DNA of 55,236 nt, taken from NCBI RefSeq assembly GCF_000520975.1, contig NZ_JACB01000062.1, positions 1 through 55,236 on the forward strand, read 5' to 3'. Position 1 is the first letter of the stretch, and the number at the start of each line of letters is the position of its first letter. The position numbers and the translations under genes were made by a program. The notes below the pieces were generated by a model. The model was not told the origin of the DNA, made no database searches, and saw only the letters and a program-made list of their open reading frames with translations. This stretch comes from Aquimarina megaterium XH134 (GTDB taxonomy: Bacteria > Bacteroidota > Bacteroidia > Flavobacteriales > Flavobacteriaceae). Positions 41,684 through 50,150 of the stretch are shown here, one piece after another.

Positions 41684-43318
41684 ATGACAAAATTAACGGG
41701 GGGACAGATCGTAGTGCGATCATTAATAAAACAAGGTATTAAAATTGTTTTTGGTTTGCCAGGAGTGCAAAACGACTGGTTGTACAATGCATTTTATGAC
41801 TATCAGGATGAAATAAAGGTAATACATACACGCCATGAGCAGGGAGTCGGGTATATGGCATTAGGATATCACCTGGCATCTGGTAAAACAGCAGTCTATA
41901 ATGTGGTTCCTGGGCCAGGATTCCTTAATAGCTCGGCAGCTTTGTTAACAGCCTATGGATTGAATGCAAAGGTACTGGCATTAGTTGGTCAAACTCCTTT
42001 AAAAACTCAGGGAAAAGGCTGGGGAGTATTGCATGAATCTAACGATCAATTAGGGATAATGAAACGCCTTACCAAATACTCGGATAAGGTGAGTGATATT
42101 AAAGAAATACCAAATAAACTACAGAAATCCTTTCAGGAAATCGAAACAGGAAGGCCACAGCCTGTGGGGCTAGAAATTTCTATGGATTTATTAATGAGTT
42201 CTGATGAAATAGCGTTTCCGGCTTTCGCGAAAGCAAAACAAGAAAACGAAATAGATACATCTATAATTAACAAGATAGTAGAGGCTTTAATACATGCAAA
42301 AAATCCATTAATTTTTGTAGGAAGTGGAGCTATGGACGCTAGTGAAGAAATAACAGCACTGGCCAATTATATGCAAATTCCGGTATTTGCATATCGAACC
42401 GGAAAAGGTATTGTCTCTTCTAGAAATTACCTAAGTCATCCTGTTCCGGCTGCGTATGAATTATGGAAAAAAGCAGATGTAGTTGTAGGGATAGGAAGTC
42501 ATGTGCGTATGCCAATATTGAAATGGGGGATCGATGAACACATGTCATTTATTAGTGTTAATATAGATCCTAATGATCATGATAAAATTACAATACCCGA
42601 TATAGCATTAACAGCTAATGCAGTGCAAGCATCAAAAGCAATCTTAGAGACACTTAAAAACAAGATTCCTCAAAGAGCGAGTAGAGAAAAAGAAATGCTG
42701 GCATTAAAAGCTGGCTGGAAAGAAAAGACAGCATATTTAGAGCCTCAGGCAACGTATTTAAGGATTATAAGAGAAGAATTACCCGACGACGGGATTTTTG
42801 TAGATGAGTTAACACAGGTTGGGTTTGCCAGCAGAATGTTATGGGAAGCTTATGCTCCCAGAACCTATTTGTCTACTGGGTATATGGGGACTTTGGGATG
42901 GGGGTTTCCTACAGCACTTGGAGCAAAAGTGGCAAGACCAGAATTGCCTGTAGTTACAGTTTGCGGCGACGGAGGGTTTATGTTTGCTGTACAAGAGTTA
43001 GCTACAGCTGTACAACACAAGATAGGTGTAATTATTTGCCTGTTTAATAATAATGCCTATGGTAATGTGCAGAATATGCAGATCAATAATTATGGAGATA
43101 AAGTGATCGCTAGCGATTTAACAAACCCAGACTTTATTACAATGGCAAAATCATACGGTGCTCATGCAGAAAAAGTATCAGACTTTGATAGTTTTAGACG
43201 AGCAATACAAAAAGCAAAAGAACAAGAATTACCAACACTAATAGAAATAGGAGTAGGTATTGATATGCCTTCTACAGATCAATTTAAATCGATGCCAAAG
43301 CTGAGAGGTGTAAAATAA
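41684..43318 (+). CDS. Thiamin-diphosphate enzyme, probable aromatic 2-oxoacid decarboxylase
   Basis: 544 residues of the acetolactate-synthase/decarboxylase superfamily: PYR-domain catalytic Glu52 in HTRHEQGVGYMALGYHLASG, a central domain (about 190-320), and the ThDP-binding GDGG...FNNNAYGN motif (GDGGFMFAVQELATAVQHKI). I cannot name the substrate from sequence alone. Next to a phenylacetaldehyde-type ALDH and linked by operator to an aminotransferase, decarboxylation of an arylpyruvate to arylacetaldehyde is the best inference. Carboligase activity is the alternative. It lies 3 bp after the ALDH gene and 19 bp before the phosphoesterase. Confidence 0.85.
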   Translation: MTKLTGGQIVVRSLIKQGIKIVFGLPGVQNDWLYNAFYDYQDEIKVIHTRHEQGVGYMALGYHLASGKTAVYNVVPGPGFLNSSAALLTAYGLNAKVLALVGQTPLKTQGKGWGVLHESNDQLGIMKRLTKYSDKVSDIKEIPNKLQKSFQEIETGRPQPVGLEISMDLLMSSDEIAFPAFAKAKQENEIDTSIINKIVEALIHAKNPLIFVGSGAMDASEEITALANYMQIPVFAYRTGKGIVSSRNYLSHPVPAAYELWKKADVVVGIGSHVRMPILKWGIDEHMSFISVNIDPNDHDKITIPDIALTANAVQASKAILETLKNKIPQRASREKEMLALKAGWKEKTAYLEPQATYLRIIREELPDDGIFVDELTQVGFASRMLWEAYAPRTYLSTGYMGTLGWGFPTALGAKVARPELPVVTVCGDGGFMFAVQELATAVQHKIGVIICLFNNNAYGNVQNMQINNYGDKVIASDLTNPDFITMAKSYGAHAEKVSDFDSFRRAIQKAKEQELPTLIEIGVGIDMPSTDQFKSMPKLRGVK

Positions 43319-43337
43319 TCTATAAAGATGTATACAG

Positions 43338-43931
43338 ATGAAAATAGCTATTATATCAGATATTCATGAGAATTTCCATAATCTTATTCTTGCATTAGAG
43401 GAAATCGAAAGGCAGAATTGCAAACAAATACTTTGCTTAGGAGATTTAATGAATGCTGGTATTGCAAAAGTATTATCGTGCTCTACGATTCCTGTATTTA
43501 TGATTTGGGGAAATAATGATGGCGAAAAAGTAGAGATTACTAAAGTGGCACATTATCAGGGAGGTAATCTTAGTGTGAGCCTAAATACATATGATTTTTT
43601 AGAAATAGATAATCGCAAAATTTTTATTTCTCATTACGACGACCTTGCTATTCCTATGGCGAACTCGGGATTGTATGACGCTGTGTTTTTTGGGCATACT
43701 CATATATCTTCACTTCAAAAAGAAAATAAGACATGGGTTGTAAATCCCGGAGAGATTTCTGCTCACAAAACAGGAATAGCCTCTTTAGCCATTTATGATA
43801 CAGACGCTAATGATGTATACATCTTAGAGCTTGAGAATAGCAAAACATTAAAAACAGAATTAGTAACCGATTTTTTTAAGAAAAATAAAGAAGTATTGAA
43901 GCTTCGCTCTGAAAAAGCTTTTAATGTGTGA
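43338..43931 (+). CDS. YfcE/MJ0936-type metallophosphoesterase
   Basis: 197 residues with the whole calcineurin-like metal set: SDIHEN (7-12), GDLMNAG (35-41), GNND (about 58-61), SHYD and GHTH. This subfamily consists of small cytoplasmic phosphodiesterases with broad or unknown substrates. It is the ninth gene of the hpa operon, 19 bp after the ThDP enzyme; no step of the standard homoprotocatechuate pathway needs a phosphatase, so its role here is open. It ends immediately before the second copy of the 24-bp palindrome. Confidence 0.88.
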   Translation: MKIAIISDIHENFHNLILALEEIERQNCKQILCLGDLMNAGIAKVLSCSTIPVFMIWGNNDGEKVEITKVAHYQGGNLSVSLNTYDFLEIDNRKIFISHYDDLAIPMANSGLYDAVFFGHTHISSLQKENKTWVVNPGEISAHKTGIASLAIYDTDANDVYILELENSKTLKTELVTDFFKKNKEVLKLRSEKAFNV

Positions 43932-43941
43932 GAGACAACAA

Positions 43942-43965
43942 AAAGTGCTGTAATAGTAGCACTTT
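43942..43965. promoter_or_regulatory. Palindromic operator B: AAAGTGC-N10-GCACTTT (aminotransferase side)
   Basis: Matches operator A (34795-34818) in both 7-bp arms, spacer length and the AACAA flank. The centre lies about 72 bp before the aminotransferase ATG. In this copy the arms extend to AAAGTGCT/AGCACTTT. A weak -7-like element (TATGTTTC, 43973-43980) begins 8 bp past it. No T run follows, so a terminator for the phosphoesterase gene is less likely than an operator. Confidence 0.65.
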
Positions 43966-44025
43966 AATGTATTATGTTTCAAAAACAAATTTTTACTTTT
44001 CTAGAGCCTTTACCAAAATAATCAA

Positions 44026-45123
44026 ATGATGTATAAAAAGCATATATTAGACACTATACCTTATAAAGTAGGCGCGACAAAAGCTGAAAGTAAAAACAAA
44101 AATGAAAACCAAAAAATATATAAGCTTTCTTCTAATGAGAATTTTTTGGGGCCTTCGCCAAAAGCGTTAGAAGCAATACAAGAATCATTAAATGAATTGT
44201 CTGAATATCACCATAGGGATGATTCTGTGTTGAAAAAAGCCTTAGTTGATCACTATGATAATGGTATTGAAGCAGATCAGTACATAACAGCTAATAGTGG
44301 TGTAGAGATTATTGATATTATTTGTAGAGGGTTTTTAGATGCTGATAGTGAAGTAATCGTTTCGTCTCCAACATTTAAAGCTTATGGCAATTTTGCGGCT
44401 ATAGAAAATGCTACAGTTATCGATGTCCCTTTAAAAACACCTGATTTTAGTTTAAATGTAGAGGGGATTATTGATGCGATTAATGAAAATACACGATTGA
44501 TATTTTTAACTACACCAAATAATCCCACGGGAACTATAGTTTCTAAAAAAGATGTTGATTATTTATTAGATAATATCCCAGATACCGTTATTGTAGTTTA
44601 TGATGAAGTATATTTCCATTTTGTTGAAGATCCAGATTTTTGTAATGCTGCATATTACATTAAGAAAAATGAAAATGTAATTGCTATTCATAGTTTTTCA
44701 AAAGCATATGGATTAGCTGGTATGCGTATTGGTTATGCATTTTCGACCCCTAAAATTGCTTCGTATCTGCAAAAAATTGGTAGACCTTTTATGATTAATG
44801 TGTTAAGTACTGCAGCTGCGGTTGGAGCCTTAACAGATGATGAGCATATAGAAAACACTCAAAAATTAATTAGCGAACAAAAAAAGTGGATGTACACACA
44901 ATTTGAGGAGCTGGGTATTACATATTGGAAAAGCGAAGCTAATTTTATTTTGTTTAAATCCCCAATTGCTGAAGAAAAAATAACAAGCTCATTTCTGAAA
45001 GCTGGTATTATGGTAAGACCATGTAGTAAATTTGGAGTGAAAGACCATATTAGAGTAACAGTAGCAACCCCCGCTGTAAATACCATGTTTTTTGAAGTGT
45101 TAAAGACATTACTATCAATTTAA
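44026..45123 (+). CDS. HisC-like class I/II aminotransferase, possibly aromatic
   Basis: 365 residues; the start may be either of the adjacent ATGs (44026, 44029). PLP-fold features: SSNENFLGPSPKALEAIQE, ANSGVEIIDIICRGF, TTPNNPTGTIVSKKD, YDEVYFHF, the PLP lysine Lys226 in HSFSKAYGLAGMRIGYAF and the closing RPCSKFGVKDHIRVTV. This group includes histidinol-phosphate and aromatic amino acid transaminases. No his genes are near. The shared operator ties it to the hpa operon, so conversion of an aromatic amino acid (for example DOPA or tyrosine) to its arylpyruvate is the favoured inference. Confidence 0.85.
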   Translation: MMYKKHILDTIPYKVGATKAESKNKNENQKIYKLSSNENFLGPSPKALEAIQESLNELSEYHHRDDSVLKKALVDHYDNGIEADQYITANSGVEIIDIICRGFLDADSEVIVSSPTFKAYGNFAAIENATVIDVPLKTPDFSLNVEGIIDAINENTRLIFLTTPNNPTGTIVSKKDVDYLLDNIPDTVIVVYDEVYFHFVEDPDFCNAAYYIKKNENVIAIHSFSKAYGLAGMRIGYAFSTPKIASYLQKIGRPFMINVLSTAAAVGALTDDEHIENTQKLISEQKKWMYTQFEELGITYWKSEANFILFKSPIAEEKITSSFLKAGIMVRPCSKFGVKDHIRVTVATPAVNTMFFEVLKTLLSI

Positions 45124-45135
45124 ACGAATTGTAAT

Positions 45136-46005
45136 ATGGATTATTCATCATATATTGTTTTACCCAAAGAAGGAAAAATATATTCTATACTGGATACAGT
45201 CGCTTCAGAGGCTAAAATTGTATGTTTTACAGGGTTACCCGGAGTAGGAAAAAGTCTATATGTACAGCAATTTGCCTATATGGCATTAGAAAAGAATAGA
45301 AAGATCTCTATATTACAATGGGATGGTGCACGCCAGGGTTTTGAAACCGAACAGGTGTTGAAGATTTATCCTGAAATCGATGGAGTTACTCATGCAGGTA
45401 TCAGAAAATCTTGCGGACTATGGTCTAGAAAAGCGGTTTATAACTGGTATCAATTACACAAAAACGATAATGAAGTGTTAATCCTTGAAGCTCCTTTGGT
45501 AGGAAACAGATTAATAGAATTAGGAAAAAAAACAAAAGATGAATTAGAACCTATATTATCAAGTAATAGTACTCAATTTATACTACCTGTGCCTTCAGAT
45601 GAACTTAGAAAATTAATAATAAGTAAACGAGTAAAAACTGCAAAGAACCCTAATCATGAAATGGAGAAAGCAGATGCGCAACCACATGTCCTTATGGCAT
45701 TATATCGCGAAATATGCGAAGTAGGTAAAGAGTTGGGGATGAAAGAGCAATTAAATGAAAACAATGAATATGATGCATCTTTTTATGAATCACTTTATAG
45801 AAAAGTACTTCGAGCAAGGCACGTAAAAACACTATTTGTAAATGAAGTTTTTGAGGTGAATTCGGCATATGATATTCGACAAAAATTCTCTAAAATGGCA
45901 CCCTCAACAGAAGAAGTCTCTTATTTTATATCACTGGTACAGGAAAAGTATCCAACAGATGAACAATTAGAAATAGCAGTAAATAATTGGTATGTATTGA
46001 AATAG
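45136..46005 (+). CDS. P-loop NTPase or kinase of unknown function
   Basis: 289 residues. A canonical Walker A is present at 33-40 (GLPGVGKS) preceded by a strand (KIVCFT), and a hydrophobic strand ending in acidic residues (NEVLILEAPLVG, about 115-126) could be Walker B. A helical C-terminal half follows with HEMEKADAQPHVLMALYRE and RKVLRARHVKT. It might be a small-molecule kinase or a regulatory NTPase; I do not recognise the family. It follows the aminotransferase by 12 bp and shares its operator, so it belongs to the aromatic catabolic regulon. Together with the phosphoesterase it hints at a phosphorylated intermediate. Confidence 0.65.
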   Translation: MDYSSYIVLPKEGKIYSILDTVASEAKIVCFTGLPGVGKSLYVQQFAYMALEKNRKISILQWDGARQGFETEQVLKIYPEIDGVTHAGIRKSCGLWSRKAVYNWYQLHKNDNEVLILEAPLVGNRLIELGKKTKDELEPILSSNSTQFILPVPSDELRKLIISKRVKTAKNPNHEMEKADAQPHVLMALYREICEVGKELGMKEQLNENNEYDASFYESLYRKVLRARHVKTLFVNEVFEVNSAYDIRQKFSKMAPSTEEVSYFISLVQEKYPTDEQLEIAVNNWYVLK

Positions 46006-46248
46006 ACTTAAGTACAGAAATTCTTATCTTCTTTAAGTAACCATGGAGATTTGTTTGGATTCTTATATGGAGTTTAGTAAAAGAAAAAACCGATATTAAA
46101 GTTCTGTTCAGCATTAAATATAGTTAGGTATATGGTTGTTTTCAACAACTACAAAAGTATATAGATTATGTTTTTTTATTTTAAAAACCCTATTTTGCAT
46201 CATGTGGATGAATGGGAAAATCATCCAAATACTTGAAAAAAGATGTAA

Positions 46249-47517
46249 ATGAGGAAAACAGAATATTATCTGCTTCTATTTCTTATTGGAACACAATTAA
46301 GGGGGCAAACATTGAATAACGAAAACAAAAATTCATTTTTTATTTCGCCAGAAGTAATACTAGGAAAAACGACAGAACCTAATACTGGTTTTCCTAAGAC
46401 TAAAATCCTTAAATCTATTTTTGTTAGTGTAGGAAGTTACAACAAAAAGGTAGATGCACAATGGAGCTCTAGACTGGGGTATCCAAAAACCGGGCTAGCA
46501 TTAGGAATTACCGATTTCGGAAATATTGAAAAAGTAGGTAAAGCCTATATCGTAATGCCTTTTGTCGAAATTGGATTATTTCAAAAAAAAACAAATAGAT
46601 GGCATCTTAATATGGGGTTTGGTGCATCCTATATTGATACAAAGTATGACCCAGAAATAAACCCTTTTAATAAGGCGGTAACAACAAGTCTTAATTGGTC
46701 GTACAAAACTTTTTTGTATTATGATGTTTTAGTTGGTAAATCAACACAATGGCGTTTAGGACTTGGATATGGTCATTATTCTAATGGACACACGAGATTA
46801 CCCAATCAAGGGCTTAACTCTTTTTTGGTAAGTGCTTCTTCATCTTTTGGAGAACCTCAAACTATTCTTGAGGAAGATGTTACAGTGTTGAGAAAAGAAC
46901 GAGTCAAATCCTCACAGAACTATTTTTCATTTCGCAGTGGTATAGGTCAAAATGTACTCTCTGAAGAATTTAATGATAAAAAAGAAGTGTATTCTGTTGC
47001 ATTATCTATGGGTAAAGTTGTTAACAAGATTTTTAAGATTGGAATCGGTTTTTATGGTAGATTCTATGAGCACTATTATGATTATATCAAAAATGATGAA
47101 ATGCTAATACAGGAACAAGTTCCTTTTTTTAAAGAAAAACCTGTTGCATATGCAAGCAATTATGGTTTTTTTTCTAGTACAGAAGTTTTTATAGGACATA
47201 TTGGTGTAGAATTTGAACTTGGACTTAATATATATAAGCCATTTTATAAAATTGAATGGCAGCTTAGTCAAGGAGAAACACGAGGAGATCAATATACTCT
47301 GGGAGAGTTGGATTGGTATTATGAAATAAAGCGAACAATTTCTAGTAGGTTAGGAGTGAAATGCTATTTGTTTAATACACATGACTCACCCAAAAATAAT
47401 ATTTTTTTTGGAGCAAATATTAATGCAAATTTAGGACAGGCTGACTTTTCTGAACTTAGTTTAGGGTATGTGTATCGTTTTAATTTTAAAGAAAGAAAAA
47501 AAGCATATTCAAACTAA
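46249..47517 (+). CDS. Outer-membrane acyloxyacyl hydrolase, PagL-like
   Basis: 422 residues, signal peptide of about 20 residues (LFLIGTQLRGQ). The central barrel carries GLGYGHYSNGHTRLPNQGLN with His176 and Ser178 in the H-x-S arrangement of lipid A 3-O-deacylase PagL. The C-terminal half adds more strands (GVEFELGLNIYKP, LGQADFSELSLGYVYRFN). PagL removes the 3-position acyl chain of lipid A in the outer membrane. The protein is much longer than Pseudomonas PagL (about 150 residues mature), as in several Bacteroidota homologues. It lies 243 bp after the P-loop gene and is probably an independent unit; it converges with meaB. Confidence 0.75.
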   Translation: MRKTEYYLLLFLIGTQLRGQTLNNENKNSFFISPEVILGKTTEPNTGFPKTKILKSIFVSVGSYNKKVDAQWSSRLGYPKTGLALGITDFGNIEKVGKAYIVMPFVEIGLFQKKTNRWHLNMGFGASYIDTKYDPEINPFNKAVTTSLNWSYKTFLYYDVLVGKSTQWRLGLGYGHYSNGHTRLPNQGLNSFLVSASSSFGEPQTILEEDVTVLRKERVKSSQNYFSFRSGIGQNVLSEEFNDKKEVYSVALSMGKVVNKIFKIGIGFYGRFYEHYYDYIKNDEMLIQEQVPFFKEKPVAYASNYGFFSSTEVFIGHIGVEFELGLNIYKPFYKIEWQLSQGETRGDQYTLGELDWYYEIKRTISSRLGVKCYLFNTHDSPKNNIFFGANINANLGQADFSELSLGYVYRFNFKERKKAYSN

Positions 47518-47531
47518 TACATTTTTTTGTG

Positions 47532-48602
47532 CTATTTATTTAATCCTAACAAATACCTAGCAGCAGCAAAGGGAGTAATTTTGTGTTGTTGCACGGCTTC
47601 AATTTTTGAATCTAGAGCAGCTTTAACTTTAGGGTTGTTATAAAAAGAGTTCTTTAATTGTTCTTCAATAGTTTGTAATAGCCAGAATTTATTTTGTTGG
47701 ATTCGGTTTTTCTCAAAAAATCCATTTTCAGAAGTGATTTTAAGATATTTTAAGATCATTTTCCAAATATCATCGATACCAGTACCTTCTATAGCACTAC
47801 ACGTTAATACTTCTGGTGACCAACTGTTTTGGGTAAGAGGATATAAGTGCAGTGCTTTTCTAAATTGATTTTTGGCTTTACGGGCACGTGTTAGGTTATC
47901 ACCATCTGCCTTATTAATTACAAGAGCATCTGCCATTTCTATAATCCCTCGTTTGATGCCTTGTAATTCGTCTCCTGCACCTGCCAATTTTAATAATAAA
48001 AAGAAATCTACCATACTATGCACAGCAGTTTCACTTTGTCCTACACCTACAGTTTCAATAATAATAACATCATATCCTGCAGCTTCACATAGGATAATAG
48101 ACTCTCGTGTTTTTTGTGCTACTCCGCCTAATGAGTTTCCTGATGGAGAAGGGCGTATAAAAGCTTTAGAGGATCTTACCAATGACTCCATTCGGGTTTT
48201 ATCTCCCAGAATACTGCCATGCGAAATTGTGCTACTAGGATCTACTGCCAAAACCGCAACTTTTTTCCCTTTTTGTAATAACAAATTACCTAAAGCTTCT
48301 ATAAAGGTACTTTTGCCTACTCCGGGAACTCCTGTTATACCTATTCTTATAGAGTTATTGGCATAAGGAAGGCACATCTCGATAAGTTGCTGTGCTTTTT
48401 CAATATGGTTTTGTTGGGTACTCTCGATTAATGTAATTCCTTTACTTAAAGCAGCAGTATCCTGGGCAATGATTGCTTTAAAAATAGGGTCAATTACAAC
48501 TTCCTTTTGCTGTAACTTTTTAAATCGATCAATTGCTTGACTACTAGTGCTAGAAGGTGTTTTAGAGAGAGGACTAGTATGTTTGGTAGAATCTTTGGAC
48601 AC
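47532..48602 (-). CDS. meaB: Methylmalonyl-CoA mutase-associated GTPase MeaB
   Basis: 356 residues from a GTG start at 48602. The G-domain motifs are GITGVPGVGKSTFIEALG (P-loop), VLAVDPSSTISHGSILGDK, DVIIIETVGVGQSE (switch/G3) and NKADGD (G4). MeaB/ArgK proteins load and protect adenosylcobalamin on methylmalonyl-CoA mutase. No mutase gene lies in the window. A full -7 box (TAACTTTG, minus strand 48618-48625) ends 15 bp before the GTG, which supports the start and gives a very short leader. It converges on the PagL-like gene with only 14 bp between stops. Confidence 0.94.
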   Translation of the reverse strand: MSKDSTKHTSPLSKTPSSTSSQAIDRFKKLQQKEVVIDPIFKAIIAQDTAALSKGITLIESTQQNHIEKAQQLIEMCLPYANNSIRIGITGVPGVGKSTFIEALGNLLLQKGKKVAVLAVDPSSTISHGSILGDKTRMESLVRSSKAFIRPSPSGNSLGGVAQKTRESIILCEAAGYDVIIIETVGVGQSETAVHSMVDFFLLLKLAGAGDELQGIKRGIIEMADALVINKADGDNLTRARKAKNQFRKALHLYPLTQNSWSPEVLTCSAIEGTGIDDIWKMILKYLKITSENGFFEKNRIQQNKFWLLQTIEEQLKNSFYNNPKVKAALDSKIEAVQQHKITPFAAARYLLGLNK

Positions 48603-48617
48603 AGAATGACTTTATGG

Positions 48618-48625
48618 CAAAGTTA
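48618..48625 (-). promoter_or_regulatory. -7 element TAACTTTG for meaB
   Basis: A full TAnnTTTG match on the minus strand, 15 bp before the GTG start at 48602; it supports the non-ATG start. Confidence 0.55.
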
Positions 48626-48670
48626 TAAATTCCTTTTAGAAACTTGTAATTAATGCATAGACCTTCTGAT

Positions 48671-48704
48671 ATTTTAAGTATTTGCAGCACTATATACTTA
48701 AAAT
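48671..48704. terminator. 11-bp perfect inverted repeat downstream of the DUF2911 gene
   Basis: ATTTTAAGTAT (48671-48681) and ATACTTAAAAT (48694-48704) enclose a 12-nt loop. It lies 28 bp past the DUF2911 stop and 69 bp upstream of the meaB start. There is no clear T run, so it may be a terminator or an operator. Confidence 0.45.
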
Positions 48705-48731
48705 GATACAAGTTTATCAAAGAGAACGTAT

Positions 48732-49286
48732 TTATACTTTTATAGGGACTGCAATTGCAGTTCTATCCCACGCAAGATATAGTATGGTAAAATCATTTGC
48801 ATTTTCAAAATAAATAGAAAATTGTTCTACTATATTTAATAGAGGTTGTACGGGGACTTCTACAGTGAGCACATCGTACGAGGCATCTCGTTTGGCAGTA
48901 CCATCCATGCCTACTCCCCAATCATATTCTTTACTATTAAAAATTACTTTCCAGGATTTTGGATTTGGGATAGTCCATAGGGTATAGGTCCCTGCCTTAA
49001 GTACGGTACCATCAACGAGAAGATCTTTGTCTGTTGTAAATGTAGTGGCTTCATTGGCACCAGTTCTCCATACTTCATTAAACGGAACCAGATTACCAAA
49101 AATTTCTCTACCCTTTTTGTATGGTCTGTTATAAAAAACAGTGAAAGTAGCATCTTTTGCTGTGTGAGTAACGATTTCTTCAGGACTATGTTTTTTGGTA
49201 CTTTGTTTCATGAAGTACATTCCTACAAATCCAATCAATACTAATCCTAATAAAATAAGTATTGCTCGTTTTAAAAGTTTTGGCAT
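48732..49286 (-). CDS. DUF2911 family protein, membrane-anchored
   Basis: 184 residues with an N-terminal membrane helix (about 7-24, ILILLGLVLIGFVGMYF). The DUF2911 core is clear: FTVFYNRPYKKGREIFGNLV, EVWRTGANEATTFTT, LKAGTYTLWTIPNPKSWKVI and a C-terminal ENADFTILYLAWDRTAIAVPI-type strand. DUF2911 proteins are common in Bacteroidota and are of unknown function. The anchor implies a periplasmic domain. Single gene; the inverted repeat at 48671 follows it. Confidence 0.9.
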   Translation of the reverse strand: MPKLLKRAILILLGLVLIGFVGMYFMKQSTKKHSPEEIVTHTAKDATFTVFYNRPYKKGREIFGNLVPFNEVWRTGANEATTFTTDKDLLVDGTVLKAGTYTLWTIPNPKSWKVIFNSKEYDWGVGMDGTAKRDASYDVLTVEVPVQPLLNIVEQFSIYFENANDFTILYLAWDRTAIAVPIKV

Positions 49287-49604
49287 AACAATTTTTTTTA
49301 ATCCTAAATATACTTCTTTTACAACTTATGTCTGTGTTTAAATATTCATAAAAGTAAGAAAGCTTTAGTAAGTAACTAAATAAAAGGGTAATATTTACAT
49401 CATTTATACTACAAATGTCATAACAGGTACAGAGATCATAAATATATATTGTGTTTTTTAATTATTTGATATACAGTATATTGTTGGTGTACTATGATTT
49501 TTATGCATAATTTTGCAACATAGAATATATGTTTTCGTCTATATAGATGAGTACGATTTAAAACAGTTTTAAAGAATAATCACTAACCATAAAGTTAAGA
49601 AAGT
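49287..49604. promoter_or_regulatory. Divergent region between DUF2911 and the first ECF sigma gene
   Basis: 318 bp, AT-rich, no convincing ORF. On the plus strand TTG at 49485-49487 and TAATTTTG at 49508-49515 (20-bp spacer) form a consensus promoter, leaving a leader of roughly 83 nt before the TTG start at 49605. On the minus strand a weaker TATATTTA (49305-49312) precedes the DUF2911 gene. Confidence 0.55.
49485..49515 (+). promoter_or_regulatory. Consensus housekeeping promoter for the first ECF operon
   Basis: TTG (49485-49487), 20-bp spacer, TAATTTTG (49508-49515). It fits the Bacteroidota primary sigma factor, so the sigma gene is probably read by the housekeeping polymerase rather than only by itself. 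Confidence 0.55.
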
Positions 49605-50150
49605 TTGTTACAAAGCGAGCTAATAGAACAATGTAGGAATAACGATCGTAGAGCGCAAATGAAACTCTATAATAAATACTGTGATGGTATGTATTATGTA
49701 GCGTTGCGTTTCCTTAAAGATCCATTTGAGGCGGAAGAAGCTATGCAAGAATCTTTCATCAAGGCTTTTACGCGACTTCATCAATTTACTGGAGATGTCA
49801 CTTTTGGAGCTTGGCTTAAACGAATTGTTATAAATAAAAGCATAGATATGCTAAAAGCTAAGAAAATGAATATGGTTGCGATTAATGAGCAGGTTATGAC
49901 TACCGTAGAAGAGCAGAATGATTGGTCGGTGTCTGATTCTGTTACTGTAGATGAGGTAAAAAAAGCAATTGAAAAATTACCGGAAAAATATAAATATGCC
50001 GTCATGCTATTTTTAATAGAAGGGTATGATCATAATGAAATTAGTGAGGTACTGGATATTACACCAGTTTCTTCAAGAACATTGGTACATAGAGGAAAAA
50101 AGCAGCTACAGGAAGAATTAAAACATTTGAGACATGGCACAGGATATTAG
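49605..50150 (+). CDS. ECF RNA polymerase sigma factor
   Basis: 181 residues from a TTG start at 49605 (MLQSELIEQCRNNDRRAQMK). Region 2 includes LYNKYCDGMYYVALRFLKDP, then AEEAMQESFIKAFTRLHQF and FGAWLKRIVINKSIDMLK; region 4 includes AIEKLPEKYKYAVMLFLIEG and HNEISEVLDITPVSSRTLVHRGK. It directs RNA polymerase to a private regulon. The downstream membrane protein overlaps it by 17 bp and is the probable anti-sigma factor. Confidence 0.92.
   Translation: MLQSELIEQCRNNDRRAQMKLYNKYCDGMYYVALRFLKDPFEAEEAMQESFIKAFTRLHQFTGDVTFGAWLKRIVINKSIDMLKAKKMNMVAINEQVMTTVEEQNDWSVSDSVTVDEVKKAIEKLPEKYKYAVMLFLIEGYDHNEISEVLDITPVSSRTLVHRGKKQLQEELKHLRHGTGY

Noticed and set aside
43942..43965. Terminator of the phosphoesterase gene
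   Set aside because: No T run follows, and the same palindrome lies between divergent starts at 34795, where termination makes no sense.
44026..45123. Histidinol-phosphate aminotransferase of histidine biosynthesis
   Set aside because: No his genes are nearby and the operator links it to aromatic catabolism; the family is known to include aromatic transaminases. Not fully excluded.
47872..48366. 164-codon frame on the plus strand opposite meaB
   Set aside because: It is a shadow of the conserved GTPase, with no family resemblance and Ser/Pro/Ile-rich composition typical of antisense frames.
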